DNA from: Bacteroidota bacterium
GTDB taxonomy: Bacteria; Bacteroidota; Bacteroidia; Flavobacteriales; Flavobacteriaceae
Reading direction: 5' to 3'
DNA length: 64,000 nucleotides
NCBI GenBank assembly: GCA_023386585.1
Contig: JAEWJM010000004.1
Location: forward strand, 173,242-237,241
Positions 26,127 through 35,588 of the stretch are shown one piece after another (within the stretch, counting starts at the first letter, position 1; every line of letters starts with the position of its first letter). A program made the translations under genes and the position numbers. The notes beneath the pieces are model-generated. The model was not told the origin of the DNA. It was given only the letters and a program-made list of their open reading frames with translations, and ran no database searches.

Positions 26127-26615
26127 ATGGAAATACAAAAAATATCACCGTTCCTTTGGTTCAAGGACAATGCTGCCGATGCTGCTGCTTTCTACGTCAG
26201 CGTTTTTAAAAATTCCGAAGAAGGAACAATCGTTAGGTATGGCCAGGAAGGCGCCGGGATTGAAGGCGAAGTGATGGTTGTTACCTTCAAGCTTGAAGGC
26301 GTACAGTTCACCGCGCTCAACGGAAATCCGCAATACCAGTTTTCGGAAGCAACATCTTTTTTGATACGCTGCGACACTCAGGAAGAGATCGATTATTATT
26401 GGGAAAAGCTTTCCGACGGCGGATCAACCATGGCTTGTGGCTGGCTTAAGGATAAATTCGGCGTAACCTGGCAAATTTGCCCTCCAATCCTGATCAACAA
26501 CTTTGAAGACGACGACCGCGAAAGGGCCACGCGCGTGATGAAAGCGATGATGACAATGGTCAAATTCGATCTTGCAAAACTTGAAGAAGCCTACAATGGC
26601 ACGTGGAATCCATGA
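26127..26615 (+). CDS. VOC-superfamily protein (PhnB/3-demethylubiquinone methyltransferase-like)
   Basis: A 162-residue protein with the start KISPFLWFKDNAADAAAFYVSVF and later GWLKDKFGVTWQICP, the pattern of the PhnB-like subgroup of vicinal-oxygen-chelate proteins. The enzymatic role of this subgroup is mostly unproven. Its TGA overlaps the ATG of rdgB (ATGA), so translation is coupled. Confidence 0.85.
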   Translation: MEIQKISPFLWFKDNAADAAAFYVSVFKNSEEGTIVRYGQEGAGIEGEVMVVTFKLEGVQFTALNGNPQYQFSEATSFLIRCDTQEEIDYYWEKLSDGGSTMACGWLKDKFGVTWQICPPILINNFEDDDRERATRVMKAMMTMVKFDLAKLEEAYNGTWNP

Positions 26616-27196
26616 GATTGGTCTTCGCTTCCAACAACAAAAATAAAATCAGGGAAATTTCACAGATGCTTCCGCCAACGATCGAACTTCTTTCGCTGGA
26701 CGATATCGGCTGCCACGACGACATTCCCGAAACAGCCAACACGATTGAAGGAAATGCAATCTTAAAAGCAGATTACGTAACCACTAATTTTGGCTTGGAT
26801 TGCTTCGCCGACGACAGCGGACTCGAAGTCGATGCGCTGAACGGCGCACCGGGAGTGATTTCGGCAAGATATGCCGGCGAGCAACGAAGCGATGCAGACA
26901 ACATCACAAAACTGCTGAACGAACTTGAAGGCAAAGCCAACCGGCAAGCGCAATTTAAAACGGTGATAGCGCTCAATCTCGGCGGAAAACAGGTTTTGTT
27001 TACAGGAATTGCCAGAGGACAAATTACGAAGGAACCTTCCGGAAGCGGCGGATTTGGCTATGATCCTGTCTTTAAGGCAGAAGGTTACAAACACACTTTC
27101 GCCGAAATCGATTCAGATGAAAAAAACCGGATCGGTCATCGCGGAATTGCAGTCCGACAGCTCATACATTACCTTGAGCAGCAAGCGGAAGGCTGA
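26612..27196 (+). CDS. rdgB: Non-canonical purine NTP pyrophosphatase (RdgB/HAM1)
   Basis: A 194-residue enzyme that hydrolyses dITP, XTP and related nucleotides to keep them out of DNA and RNA. Motifs are FASNNKNK at the N-terminus, FADDSGLEVDALNGAPG around residue 65, and SGSGGFGYDPVF near 143. The start at 26612 overlaps the VOC gene stop; an ATG three codons upstream is possible. Confidence 0.95.
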   Translation: MRLVFASNNKNKIREISQMLPPTIELLSLDDIGCHDDIPETANTIEGNAILKADYVTTNFGLDCFADDSGLEVDALNGAPGVISARYAGEQRSDADNITKLLNELEGKANRQAQFKTVIALNLGGKQVLFTGIARGQITKEPSGSGGFGYDPVFKAEGYKHTFAEIDSDEKNRIGHRGIAVRQLIHYLEQQAEG

Positions 27197-27354
27197 AATT
27201 TCAATCATTTTTGCCGCGCTTTGATCGATATCAGACGACATTTATCGCTTGTACAATGTTTTTTCCGGCCACTGAATCTGTATCTTTTTGATTTTCAATT
27301 ATTAAATATATCTGAAAGTCAAATTTTCCATTAGCGTATATGGTTTATAAAGAC

Positions 27355-27362
27355 TACTTTTG
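27355..27362 (+). promoter_or_regulatory. -7 box of the CsdA-type helicase gene
   Basis: TACTTTTG lies 21 bases before the ATG at 27384. An in-frame TTG at 27360 is inside the box and is not taken as the start. Confidence 0.45.
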
Positions 27363-27383
27363 CGCCATATTTTTAAAAACTAT

Positions 27384-29297
27384 ATGAATAAATTTGAACA
27401 ACTGGGTTTGCAGGAGTCGTTACAGCGGGCGATTTTGGACCTCGGATTTGAAAATCCAACCGAAGTACAGGAGAAAGCCATTCCTCTATTATTGGAAAAA
27501 GACACCGACCTGGTGGCGCTGGCACAGACCGGAACCGGAAAAACAGCCGCTTTTGGCTTTCCGCTTATCCAGAAGATTGACGCTTCGGACAGAAGCACAC
27601 AGGCATTGATCCTTTCACCAACGCGTGAACTTTGCCTGCAGATTACCAACGAACTTAAGAATTACTCGAAATACGAAAAAGGCATTAATGTTGTCGCGAT
27701 CTACGGTGGTGCAAGTATCACCGAACAGGCGCGCGATATCAAACGCGGAGCGCAGATTATTGTCGCAACTCCCGGTCGTATGCAGGACATGATCAATCGC
27801 AAATTGGTCAACATTTCGGAAATCGGGTATTGCGTACTCGACGAAGCCGACGAAATGCTCAACATGGGATTCTATGAGGATATGGTCGCGATCCTTTCAA
27901 CAACGCCAAACGACAAAAGCACGTGGCTGTTTTCGGCTACAATGCCGGCTGAAGTTTCGCGCATCGCCAAACAATTCATGCACGAGCCGATCGAAATCAC
28001 GGTTGGAGCAAAAAATTCAGGTTCGGCAACGGTTTCACACGAATTTTACCTAGTCAACGCTCGCGATCGTTACGAAGCGCTAAAAAGGCTTGCCGATGCG
28101 AACCCTGATATTTTCTCGGTTGTATTTTGCCGCACGAAACGCGACACGCAACAGGTTGCAGAAAAACTAATTGAAGATGGTTACAACGCAGCCGCTCTTC
28201 ACGGCGACCTTTCACAGGCACAGCGCGACTCGGTTATGAAATCGTTCCGCGGGCGCCAGATACAGATGCTTGTTGCCACCGATGTCGCAGCGCGTGGAAT
28301 CGACGTTGACAACATAACGCACGTAGTGAACTATCAGCTTCCGGACGAAATCGAAACGTACAACCACCGTTCAGGCCGTACAGGCCGCGCGGGTAAGCTG
28401 GGGACTTCAATCGTAATCATTACCAAAAGTGAACTCCGTAAGATATCTGCCATCGAGCGGATCATCAAACAAAAATTCGAAGAAAAGACAATTCCAAGCG
28501 GAATCGAAATCTGCGAAATCCAGTTGCTTCACCTTGCCACAAAAATCAAGGATACTGAAGTCGATCACGAAATAGACAACTATCTTCCGGCGATCAACAC
28601 TGTGTTGGAAGGACTTTCTAAAGAAGAACTAATCAAGAAAATGGTTTCGGTCGAGTTCAACCGATTCCTGAACTATTACAAAAAAACCCGCGATTTGTCT
28701 TCACAATCTGCCGGTTCCGAAAGGCGCGACGCAGGCGAAAGCAGTTTCTCAGGTAATTCCGGAAGCGCGGTTCGCTATTTCGTAAACATCGGATCGCGTG
28801 ATAATTTCGACTGGATGTCGCTGAAAGATTTTCTTCGCGATACGCTCGAACTCGGCCGCGACGACGTTTATAAAGTCGACGTAAAAGAAGGCTTTTCGTT
28901 TTTCAACACCGATCCCGAGCATTCCGATCGCGTAATGGAAGTTTTGAACAACATTCAGTTGGAAGGACGACGCATCAACGTCGAAATTTCGAAGAACGAT
29001 GGCGGCGGACGACGCGATCACAATGGTCGTAGCGGTTCAGGTGGTTTTGGTCCGAAGAACTTTTCGAAAGGCGACCGCGGACCACGACGCGAAGGCGGAT
29101 TTACTTCCGACAGGCCGGCACGCAAAGAAGGTTTTTCAGAAAGAAGCGGATCACCACGCCGTGAAGGCGGTTACTCCGACCGCGCGCCACGAAGGTCAGA
29201 TTCACCGCGCCGTTCAGAAGGTTTTGCACCTCGGGCCGGACGCCGCTCTGAAGGTTCAGCCGATGCGCCGCGCTCAAAAAGGCCACGCAAGGGATAA
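27384..29297 (+). CDS. DEAD-box RNA helicase of CsdA/DeaD type with Arg/Gly/Ser-rich tail
   Basis: A 637-residue helicase. Walker A is AQTGTGKT (47-54), the Walker B box is DEAD (153-156), then SAT (184-186), and HRSGRTGRAG in domain 2. After the core comes a DbpA-type RNA-binding domain (about 470-545, RYFVNIGSRDNFDWMSLKDFLRD). The tail from about 550 is basic with repeated RREGG, RSDSPRR and RSEG units. Family role: ribosome assembly and unwinding of structured RNA, often cold-induced. A 187-base gap upstream could hold a cold-shock leader, but no structure was recognised. Confidence 0.93.
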   Translation: MNKFEQLGLQESLQRAILDLGFENPTEVQEKAIPLLLEKDTDLVALAQTGTGKTAAFGFPLIQKIDASDRSTQALILSPTRELCLQITNELKNYSKYEKGINVVAIYGGASITEQARDIKRGAQIIVATPGRMQDMINRKLVNISEIGYCVLDEADEMLNMGFYEDMVAILSTTPNDKSTWLFSATMPAEVSRIAKQFMHEPIEITVGAKNSGSATVSHEFYLVNARDRYEALKRLADANPDIFSVVFCRTKRDTQQVAEKLIEDGYNAAALHGDLSQAQRDSVMKSFRGRQIQMLVATDVAARGIDVDNITHVVNYQLPDEIETYNHRSGRTGRAGKLGTSIVIITKSELRKISAIERIIKQKFEEKTIPSGIEICEIQLLHLATKIKDTEVDHEIDNYLPAINTVLEGLSKEELIKKMVSVEFNRFLNYYKKTRDLSSQSAGSERRDAGESSFSGNSGSAVRYFVNIGSRDNFDWMSLKDFLRDTLELGRDDVYKVDVKEGFSFFNTDPEHSDRVMEVLNNIQLEGRRINVEISKNDGGGRRDHNGRSGSGGFGPKNFSKGDRGPRREGGFTSDRPARKEGFSERSGSPRREGGYSDRAPRRSDSPRRSEGFAPRAGRRSEGSADAPRSKRPRKG

Positions 29298-29372
29298 CCT
29301 GTTAATTTTCTTATAATTCTATACGGGCTGCGAATTATCTTTATGTCTTTGATTACTTTTAGCACATCAAAA

Positions 29373-30137
29373 ATGGCAATGAGATTCTTCGCAGTCCTTT
29401 TATTTGCACTCTTTTTTCAAGGCGCGTCCGCACAGGTTGTACCCCAAAAAGTTTCCGGCATCATCATCAATGACAACACGCTGTTGCCATTGGCAAATGC
29501 CAATATTGTCAACATCAATAAGGTTACAGGGACAACTTCGGATAAAAATGGGCGGTTTGAACTTTACGTACAAATGAACGATACGCTCCACATTTCACTG
29601 ATCGGATTCAAGTCGATTCGCGTGCGGGTGACGAACGATTGGATCAAGAACAAAACAACCACCATCCAACTTACCGAAAAAGCGATCGCACTCGAAGAAG
29701 TCGTCGTGCGGCCCTACAACCTCACAGGATATCTCGAAATCGATTCCAGGCACATTCCGATGCAGGAAAACTACCGCTACAGCATTTCCGGACTTCCACG
29801 CGGCTATGAAGTCGGCGACACCTCGCCAAGCGCTTTGGGTCGCACATTGGGTGCTATCTTCAATCCGGCAGACGCATTGCATAACTTCTTTGGGAAAAAG
29901 CCGCAGGAATTGAAAAAGCTCCGCAAGATGAAAAAGGACGATACCGTACGCAACCTGCTCGAATCAAAATTCGACCGCGAAATGATTGCCGTGCTTTTGG
30001 GAGTGGATAAAAAAGACATCCCCCAAATCCTCGAACGTTGCAATTATTCCCAGTCATTCATCCAGAACGCCAACGACCTGCAAATTCTCGACGCTATCAG
30101 CGACTGCTATGAAGAATATAAAATGCTGAAAAAGTAG
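29373..30137 (+). CDS. Secreted protein with carboxypeptidase-regulatory-like domain
   Basis: A 254-residue protein with a signal peptide (about 1-21) and a CarboxypepD_reg-like beta domain (VSGIIINDNTLLPLANANI, then TSDKNGRFEL) at about 25-115. A helical C-terminal half has no assigned function. ATG 29373 gives a regular signal peptide; ATG 29343 would add ten polar residues. Similar domains often precede TonB receptors, but this one has no plug or barrel. It may be an envelope protein. Confidence 0.75.
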   Translation: MAMRFFAVLLFALFFQGASAQVVPQKVSGIIINDNTLLPLANANIVNINKVTGTTSDKNGRFELYVQMNDTLHISLIGFKSIRVRVTNDWIKNKTTTIQLTEKAIALEEVVVRPYNLTGYLEIDSRHIPMQENYRYSISGLPRGYEVGDTSPSALGRTLGAIFNPADALHNFFGKKPQELKKLRKMKKDDTVRNLLESKFDREMIAVLLGVDKKDIPQILERCNYSQSFIQNANDLQILDAISDCYEEYKMLKK

Positions 30138-30149
30138 GAAAATCACGGT

Positions 30150-30213
30150 CTTCTTTCATCTTTAGACTTTTAACTTTCGACGTTTGACTTTCGTCATTAG
30201 TCATTAGACTTTC
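30150..30213. repeat. Degenerate 7-base-period repeat
   Basis: A run of variants of GACTTTY (TTAGACTTTTAACTTTCGACG, then TTTGACTTTCGTC and GTCATTAGTCATTAGACTTTCGG), between convergent genes. A similar run is at 59853-59935. Confidence 0.6.
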
Positions 30214-30871
30214 GGCTTCCTCCGTCCGCAAACCTCGCCTCAATCCTCTTAATATCCCTGATGGAATTCCGCGCCCAGTCCAACCGCTTTTCCAGGATTT
30301 CATGTTCCGACAATTGCCAGCGGACGTCCGAGTTCCGCAACCGTGAAGTCAGGTTCTGAAGTATGATCGCCGCCGATACCGAAATATTGAGGCTCTCTGT
30401 AAATCCGGCCATCGGAATTTTCAAAAAACCGTCCGCCTGAGCCAGGACTTCCGGTGAAAGCCCGTCGCGTTCCGTTCCAAAAAACAGGGCCGCCGGCGTC
30501 GAAATATCAAAATCATCAAGCAATGTATCATTCTCGTGCGGCGTCGTGGCAATAATTCGGTAACCCTTTGACTTAAGGTCAGCGATGCATGTTTTTATGT
30601 CGTCAAACCGGTTCACATCAACCCATTTCTGGGCGCCCATCGCAATTTCCTTGTCGATTTTTTTTCCGTAACGCTCCTCGACAACATTCAGCTGCTGCAC
30701 GCCAAAAACCTCACAACTGCGCATGACGGCACTCGTGTTATGCAATTGATAAACGTCTTCCATCGCCACCGTCAGGTGATTCGTACGTTGTTGCAGCACG
30801 CGAAGAAACTTGGCCTTGCGGTTTTCCGTCAGGAAAGATTCGAGATATTCAAGAAGCGCCAGGTCAACCAA
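30197..30871 (-). CDS. TrmH/SpoU-family RNA 2'-O-methyltransferase
   Basis: A 224-residue SPOUT methyltransferase. Motif 1 is NTSAVMRSCEVFG, motif 2 is FFGTERDGLSPE, and motif 3 is LNISVSAAIIL. It resembles TrmH (tRNA Gm18) more than 23S enzymes, but the target cannot be fixed by sequence alone. The start is taken at the TTG 30871, giving VDLALLEYLESFLTENR at the N-terminus. The frame runs on without a stop to 31060, but that part is repeat DNA (copy F) and not protein-like. Confidence 0.85.
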   Translation of the reverse strand: MVDLALLEYLESFLTENRKAKFLRVLQQRTNHLTVAMEDVYQLHNTSAVMRSCEVFGVQQLNVVEERYGKKIDKEIAMGAQKWVDVNRFDDIKTCIADLKSKGYRIIATTPHENDTLLDDFDISTPAALFFGTERDGLSPEVLAQADGFLKIPMAGFTESLNISVSAAIILQNLTSRLRNSDVRWQLSEHEILEKRLDWARNSIRDIKRIEARFADGGSRKSND

Positions 30872-30907
30872 AACTTTTTTTTGCAAACATACCGGTTTTA
30901 TTTTTTT

Positions 30908-31005
30908 GGGCGTGCCGGCGCATAACATTCCTCGCTTTTGAGAATTCCAACAGCGCCGTCGGGCTTTCCGCTGCACGCGGTGCACGCTGCAATCCCTCAC
31001 GCGGG
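30908..31005 (+). repeat. Palindromic intergenic repeat, copy F (second subtype)
   Basis: GGGCGTGCC, GTCGGGCTTTCCGC, GCACGCGGTGC, GCTGCAATCCCTCACGC. It shares the TTTCCGC and GCTGCAATC blocks with copies A-D but has another centre, like copy E. Confidence 0.7.
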
Positions 31006-31104
31006 ATGTTGCTGGTGGTTGGTGTGGCCTCCACAACTGGAAACCGTAAACTACTGACAAAAATCTTGTAACTTGTTAACCAACTTCAACCATTCCACTT
31101 AGAT

Positions 31105-31794
31105 ATGAAAAACCTTGTTATCCTTACCGGTGCCGGAATCAGCGCCGAAAGTGGCGTTGCAACATTTCGCGATGCGGGCGGACTCTGGGAAGGGCACAAT
31201 GTCATGGATGTTGCTTCCCCGGACGGCTGGGCGCGAAACCGGGAACTCGTACTTGATTTTTACAACAAGCGGCGCGCGCAACTGAAAACCGTTGAACCCA
31301 ACATCGGACACAAAATCATAGCCGGGTTGGAGCAGCATTTCGATGTACATGTCATCACCCAAAATGTCGATGACCTCCACGAACGCGCCGGAAGCACCAA
31401 AGTCCTGCACCTGCACGGTGAACTGCTTAAAGTGCGCAGCACCAAAAATCACAACGAAATCCTGCATTGGGAACACGATCTTACCGCCGAGGATACCGAC
31501 AGCGACGGCAATCCGCTGCGGCCGCATATTGTATGGTTTGGTGAAGAAGTTCCAGCGTTGGAAGAAGCTATTTCAATCACGCAGCAAGCCGATGTCTTTC
31601 TAGTGGTGGGAACCTCACTGCAGGTATATCCCGCCGCGGGACTGTCTTCGTTTGCAAAACCCGGAATTTCGCTGTTCTATGTCGATCCGAATCCGGCAAC
31701 CATTTACCATACTAACGGTCCGGTAGAAGTGATCGCCATGAAAGCCTCGGCCGGGATGCAGATTGTGCGGGAAAAGCTACTCGCCATGCAGTAA
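31105..31794 (+). CDS. cobB: Sirtuin, class III type, without zinc cysteines
   Basis: A 229-residue NAD-dependent deacylase. It has GAGISAESGVATFR for NAD binding, Gln86-Asn87-x-Asp89 (TQNVDDLHERAG), and the catalytic His104 (LHLHGE). Tyr53 and Arg56 (FYNKRRAQ) match the Tyr-Arg pair that lets class III sirtuins such as SIRT5 and CobB remove succinyl or malonyl groups. Most sirtuins bind zinc through four cysteines; this protein contains no cysteine at all, and the small domain region reads RSTKNHNEILHWEHDL. The loss seems usual in flavobacterial CobB (memory). Confidence 0.92.
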   Translation: MKNLVILTGAGISAESGVATFRDAGGLWEGHNVMDVASPDGWARNRELVLDFYNKRRAQLKTVEPNIGHKIIAGLEQHFDVHVITQNVDDLHERAGSTKVLHLHGELLKVRSTKNHNEILHWEHDLTAEDTDSDGNPLRPHIVWFGEEVPALEEAISITQQADVFLVVGTSLQVYPAAGLSSFAKPGISLFYVDPNPATIYHTNGPVEVIAMKASAGMQIVREKLLAMQ

Positions 31795-31844
31795 AAATTT
31801 GCCGATTATTACCGCGGCGGCTTTTATATTCCTTGGGTAAAAGG

Positions 31845-31852
31845 TATATTTG
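31845..31852 (+). promoter_or_regulatory. -7 box of purB
   Basis: TATATTTG lies 23 bases before the ATG at 31876. Confidence 0.45.
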
Positions 31853-31875
31853 CTTTCACTGGCAAACCAACAACA

Positions 31876-33225
31876 ATGCAGCTCAACGAACTCAACGCAA
31901 TCTCTCCGATCGACGGCCGCTACCGAGGAAAAACCGAAAAACTGACACGCTATTTTTCCGAGGAAGCGCTTATCCGCTATCGCGTTTTTGTAGAAATAGA
32001 ATACTTCATCGCTCTTTGCGAAATACCGCTTCCGCAACTCAAGGACATCCCGTCATTATCGCTGGAAAAACTTCGATCGATCGCTGAACGTTTTTCGACA
32101 GAAGATGCGCAATCGATCAAGGAAATCGAAAAAATCACGAACCACGATGTAAAGGCAGTCGAATATTTCATTAAAAAAGCATTCGACGATCTTGGCCTGG
32201 AAAAATACAAGGAGTTCATCCATTTCGGGCTCACGTCTCAGGATATCAACAATACCGCGATTCCGCTTTCGGCGAAGGAAGCGTTTGAAGATGTGTACAT
32301 GCCTGCACTGATCGCCGTAATCTCGAAACTAAAAGAATTAAGCATTGAATGGCGCGACGTTCCGATGCTTGCAAGAACACACGGCCAGCCCGCATCGCCA
32401 ACGCGCCTCGGAAAGGAAATCGGTGTTTTCGTGACCCGCCTTGAAGAACAATTGAGACTGCTGTTCAATATTCCTTTTGCCGCAAAATTTGGCGGCGCCA
32501 CCGGAAATTACAATGCGCACCAAATCGCTTATCCCGAAATCGACTGGCGCGAAGTCGGAAATAATTTTGTCGAGAAAACCCTTGGACTGCACCATTCGTT
32601 TCCAACCACCCAAATCGAACATTACGATCATTTCGCCGCTTTTTTTGATGCGCTCAAACGAATCAACACCATCATTATCGATCTCGATCGCGACATCTGG
32701 ACGTATGTTTCAATGGATTATTTCAAGCAGAAGATTCGTGAAGGTGAAATCGGATCTTCGGCGATGCCGCACAAGGTCAACCCGATCGATTTTGAAAACT
32801 CGGAAGGAAACCTTGGACTGGCCAATGCGGTTTTTGAACATCTTTCTGCGAAGCTGCCACTTTCAAGGTTGCAGCGCGATCTGACCGACAGCACTGTGCT
32901 TCGCAATATCGGCGTACCGATGGGCCACACTTTGATCGGGCTTGACGCAACGTTAAAAGGCCTGAACAAGCTATTGCTCAACCAGGCTAAACTCGCCGAA
33001 GATCTTGATAAAAACTGGGCTGTTGTTGCCGAAGCCATTCAAACGATATTGCGTCGGGAAGGTTTCGCAAATCCGTATGAAGTACTGAAAGGCCTTACGC
33101 GGACAAACGCAGCAATTGACCGCACTTCGATACACGATTTTATTGCCACGCTTGACGTGAGCGACAAAATCAAGGAAGAGCTGCTGAAAATCACGCCGTC
33201 GAATTATCTTGGACTTTCGATATAA
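31876..33225 (+). CDS. purB: Adenylosuccinate lyase
   Basis: A 449-residue fumarase/aspartase-superfamily lyase acting twice in purine synthesis: on SAICAR and on adenylosuccinate. The start LNAISPIDGRYRGKTEKL and the signature loop GSSAMPHKVNPIDFEN are the standard PurB marks. The length is normal. Palindromic repeat copy G begins eight bases after the stop codon. Confidence 0.96.
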   Translation: MQLNELNAISPIDGRYRGKTEKLTRYFSEEALIRYRVFVEIEYFIALCEIPLPQLKDIPSLSLEKLRSIAERFSTEDAQSIKEIEKITNHDVKAVEYFIKKAFDDLGLEKYKEFIHFGLTSQDINNTAIPLSAKEAFEDVYMPALIAVISKLKELSIEWRDVPMLARTHGQPASPTRLGKEIGVFVTRLEEQLRLLFNIPFAAKFGGATGNYNAHQIAYPEIDWREVGNNFVEKTLGLHHSFPTTQIEHYDHFAAFFDALKRINTIIIDLDRDIWTYVSMDYFKQKIREGEIGSSAMPHKVNPIDFENSEGNLGLANAVFEHLSAKLPLSRLQRDLTDSTVLRNIGVPMGHTLIGLDATLKGLNKLLLNQAKLAEDLDKNWAVVAEAIQTILRREGFANPYEVLKGLTRTNAAIDRTSIHDFIATLDVSDKIKEELLKITPSNYLGLSI

Positions 33226-33232
33226 CAGCCAA

Positions 33233-33314
33233 TAGCCCTGATCGTCGTGAAAATCCTTTTGTAGCCGGCAGCAGGCAGGCACAAAAGATTGCAACAAGAG
33301 CAGGAAAAAGCTCC
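33233..33314 (-). repeat. Palindromic intergenic repeat, copy G
   Basis: On the minus strand: GGAGCT, TTTCCTGCT, ATCTTTTGT, then ACAAAAGGAT and ATCAGGGCTA. More degenerate than copies A-D. It fills the gap between purB and the antiporter gene. Confidence 0.7.
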
Positions 33315-33326
33315 TAAAAATATAAA

Positions 33327-35588
33327 ATGGACGAAACCGCGACAGAAACCGTTCATCAACTTTACCCGATGATCATCGACCTCGGCCTCATTCTGATGAC
33401 CGCGGGAATAGCGCTTTTGCTGTTCCGAAAAATTAAGCAGCCGGTCGTTTTGGGTTACCTGATCGCCGGATTCCTCGCCGGAAACCATTTTGATTTTTTC
33501 CCCTCAGTAACCGATATTCACAGCGTTGAGGTGTGGGCCGAAATCGGGATTATCTTTTTGCTGTTTAGCCTTGGACTGGAATTCAGTTTTAAGAAATTAA
33601 TGAAGGTTGGCGGAACGGCGTCGATAACCGCGCTGACGCAGATGTTTTCGATGATTTTCCTCGGTTATTTTATCGGTACCATGCTCGGATGGAAAACGAT
33701 GGATTGTGTTTTTCTTGGAGTAATGCTGTCGGTTTCTTCCACAACGATCATACTTAAGGCATTTGACGAACTCGGCGTGAAGGCGCAAAAATTTGCGGGA
33801 AATGTTATCGGGTCGTTGATCGTGCAGGATATTGTCGCGATCTTGCTGCTGGTAATGCTTTCGACTGTCGCGGTGACACAGCAATTTTCGGGCAGCGAAC
33901 TGCTGAAAATGGTCTTAAAGCTTTCGTTTTTCCTTGTAATCTGGTTTGTTGGTGGCATATTCTTCGTTCCGACGCTGCTCAAGCGAGCGAAGTCACTCCT
34001 GACCGACGAAATGCTCCTGATCCTGTCGATTGCGTTATGCCTGATGATGGTCATCCTCGCAGCACGGGTGGGATTTTCGCCGGCGCTCGGTGCGTTCATC
34101 ATGGGGTCGATCATCGCCGAGACCACGCAGGCCGAGCACATTGAACACTTAGTAAAGCCGGTAAAAGATTTGTTTGCCGCCGTGTTTTTTGTTTCCGTCG
34201 GGATGCTGATCAATCCGCAGACCATTGTAGATTATGCCTGGCCGGTGCTTCTGCTTTCCCTTGTAACGATTTTTGGCCAATCGATAAGCTCGACAATTGG
34301 TGCGCTGTTTTCGGGGCAGCCGTTGAAGCAATCGGTGCAAACCGGGATGAGCCTTTCGCAAATCGGTGAATTTTCATTTATAATCGCCACACTGGGCGCG
34401 ACACTTAAAGTCACAAGCGGCTTCCTTTACCCTATTGTTGTAGCCGTTTCGGCAATTACGACATTTACGACGCCGTTCATGATCAAGCTTTCAACGCCGT
34501 TTGCTGAATATCTCGGCAGGAAGTTGCCAAGACGCTGGCTGAAGCGAATCGAGCGGTACAGTGCGAATGCACAGGCGATCCGTTCGGCGAGCAATTGGCA
34601 GATCGTTCTTCGGGCATATCTGATCCAGGTCGTAGTTCACTCGGTAATAATTATCGCAGTGATATTGTTTGCCTCAAAGTTCCTGCTCCCGTTCGTGGCC
34701 GGATCGAAATACGGCAACCTTTTGGCTGCTATTGCAACGCTGATCATTCTTTCGCCATTTCTCTACGCGCTTTCGCTCCGCAGGGTTGCCGTGAATGAAG
34801 TTCAAATCCTGATGTCGGAACGAAAATACCGCGGACCAATCATCATGATGATCCTGCTTCGGTTCGTGCTGACGTTGTTTTATATCGGATTTTTGCTCGA
34901 CAACTTTTTCTCGCCGGCGGTTGCTTTGATGGCGATGTTGGCGGCTGCTGCGATATACGTCCTTTTCCCGAAGAAACTGCATGCGCAATACCAACGCATC
35001 GAAAAACACTTTCTGCGCAACCTGCATGAGCGGGAATTCATTAAGAATAAGCGGCGGCGCAGCGAGCTGACTCCGTGGGAAGGCCACATGACTTTGTTTG
35101 ATATCGCCAAGGAATCGAACGTCGCGGGAAAAACCCTTGAGGAACTTCAACTCCGTGAGCAAATGGGAATCAATGTGGCGTTTATAAAACGCGGCGACGT
35201 GACTATAAATATTCCCAGCCGAAACGAGCGCCTTTTTCCGGGTGACGAGGTTTGTGTGATCGGAACCGATTTCCAGGTGCGGGAATTCAAAAAATTCCTG
35301 GATCAAAACGAAATTGAGCCGCCTTTGGAAGATGATTCCGATATTGTGCTGCGCCAACTTGAGCTCATCGGCGAGCCGTTTGTTGGAAAAAGCATCCGTG
35401 AATCGCAACTTCGCGAGAAGACGAAAGGTCTGGTCGTTGGCGTAGAGCGCCGCGGCACGCGTATTCTTAACCCCGACTCGCATATGGTGCTTGAGAAAGA
35501 CGACCTCCTGTGGATCGTAGGCGATAAAAAACTGCTGAACAAGCTAATGCGCCAGACGGGTTCGTTTATGGAAGATCAGCGCGAATAG
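33327..35588 (+). CDS. CPA2-family cation:proton antiporter with two TrkA-C domains
   Basis: A 753-residue inner-membrane antiporter. About 12 membrane segments (to about 400) carry CPA2 motifs such as GYLIAGFLAGNH, FLLFSLGLEFS and VSSTTIILKAFDELG. After two or three more hydrophobic stretches (to about 550) come two cytosolic RCK_C/TrkA-C modules, about 585-655 and 670-745, which bind a regulatory ligand in related transporters. K+/H+ or Na+/H+ exchange is likely; which ion is not clear. No N-terminal RCK domain is present. The 3' end overlaps guaB by 13 bases. Confidence 0.88.
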   Translation: MDETATETVHQLYPMIIDLGLILMTAGIALLLFRKIKQPVVLGYLIAGFLAGNHFDFFPSVTDIHSVEVWAEIGIIFLLFSLGLEFSFKKLMKVGGTASITALTQMFSMIFLGYFIGTMLGWKTMDCVFLGVMLSVSSTTIILKAFDELGVKAQKFAGNVIGSLIVQDIVAILLLVMLSTVAVTQQFSGSELLKMVLKLSFFLVIWFVGGIFFVPTLLKRAKSLLTDEMLLILSIALCLMMVILAARVGFSPALGAFIMGSIIAETTQAEHIEHLVKPVKDLFAAVFFVSVGMLINPQTIVDYAWPVLLLSLVTIFGQSISSTIGALFSGQPLKQSVQTGMSLSQIGEFSFIIATLGATLKVTSGFLYPIVVAVSAITTFTTPFMIKLSTPFAEYLGRKLPRRWLKRIERYSANAQAIRSASNWQIVLRAYLIQVVVHSVIIIAVILFASKFLLPFVAGSKYGNLLAAIATLIILSPFLYALSLRRVAVNEVQILMSERKYRGPIIMMILLRFVLTLFYIGFLLDNFFSPAVALMAMLAAAAIYVLFPKKLHAQYQRIEKHFLRNLHEREFIKNKRRRSELTPWEGHMTLFDIAKESNVAGKTLEELQLREQMGINVAFIKRGDVTINIPSRNERLFPGDEVCVIGTDFQVREFKKFLDQNEIEPPLEDDSDIVLRQLELIGEPFVGKSIRESQLREKTKGLVVGVERRGTRILNPDSHMVLEKDDLLWIVGDKKLLNKLMRQTGSFMEDQRE

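Noticed and set aside
27197..27300. Possible eighth copy of the palindromic repeat (CTGTATCTTTTTG)
   Set aside because: Only one of the shared blocks is present, with no right arm, so chance or a very old remnant is as likely.
30872..31060. N-terminal extension of the SpoU methyltransferase
   Set aside because: The extra residues come from palindromic repeat copy F, and they are Arg- and Cys-rich without family similarity.
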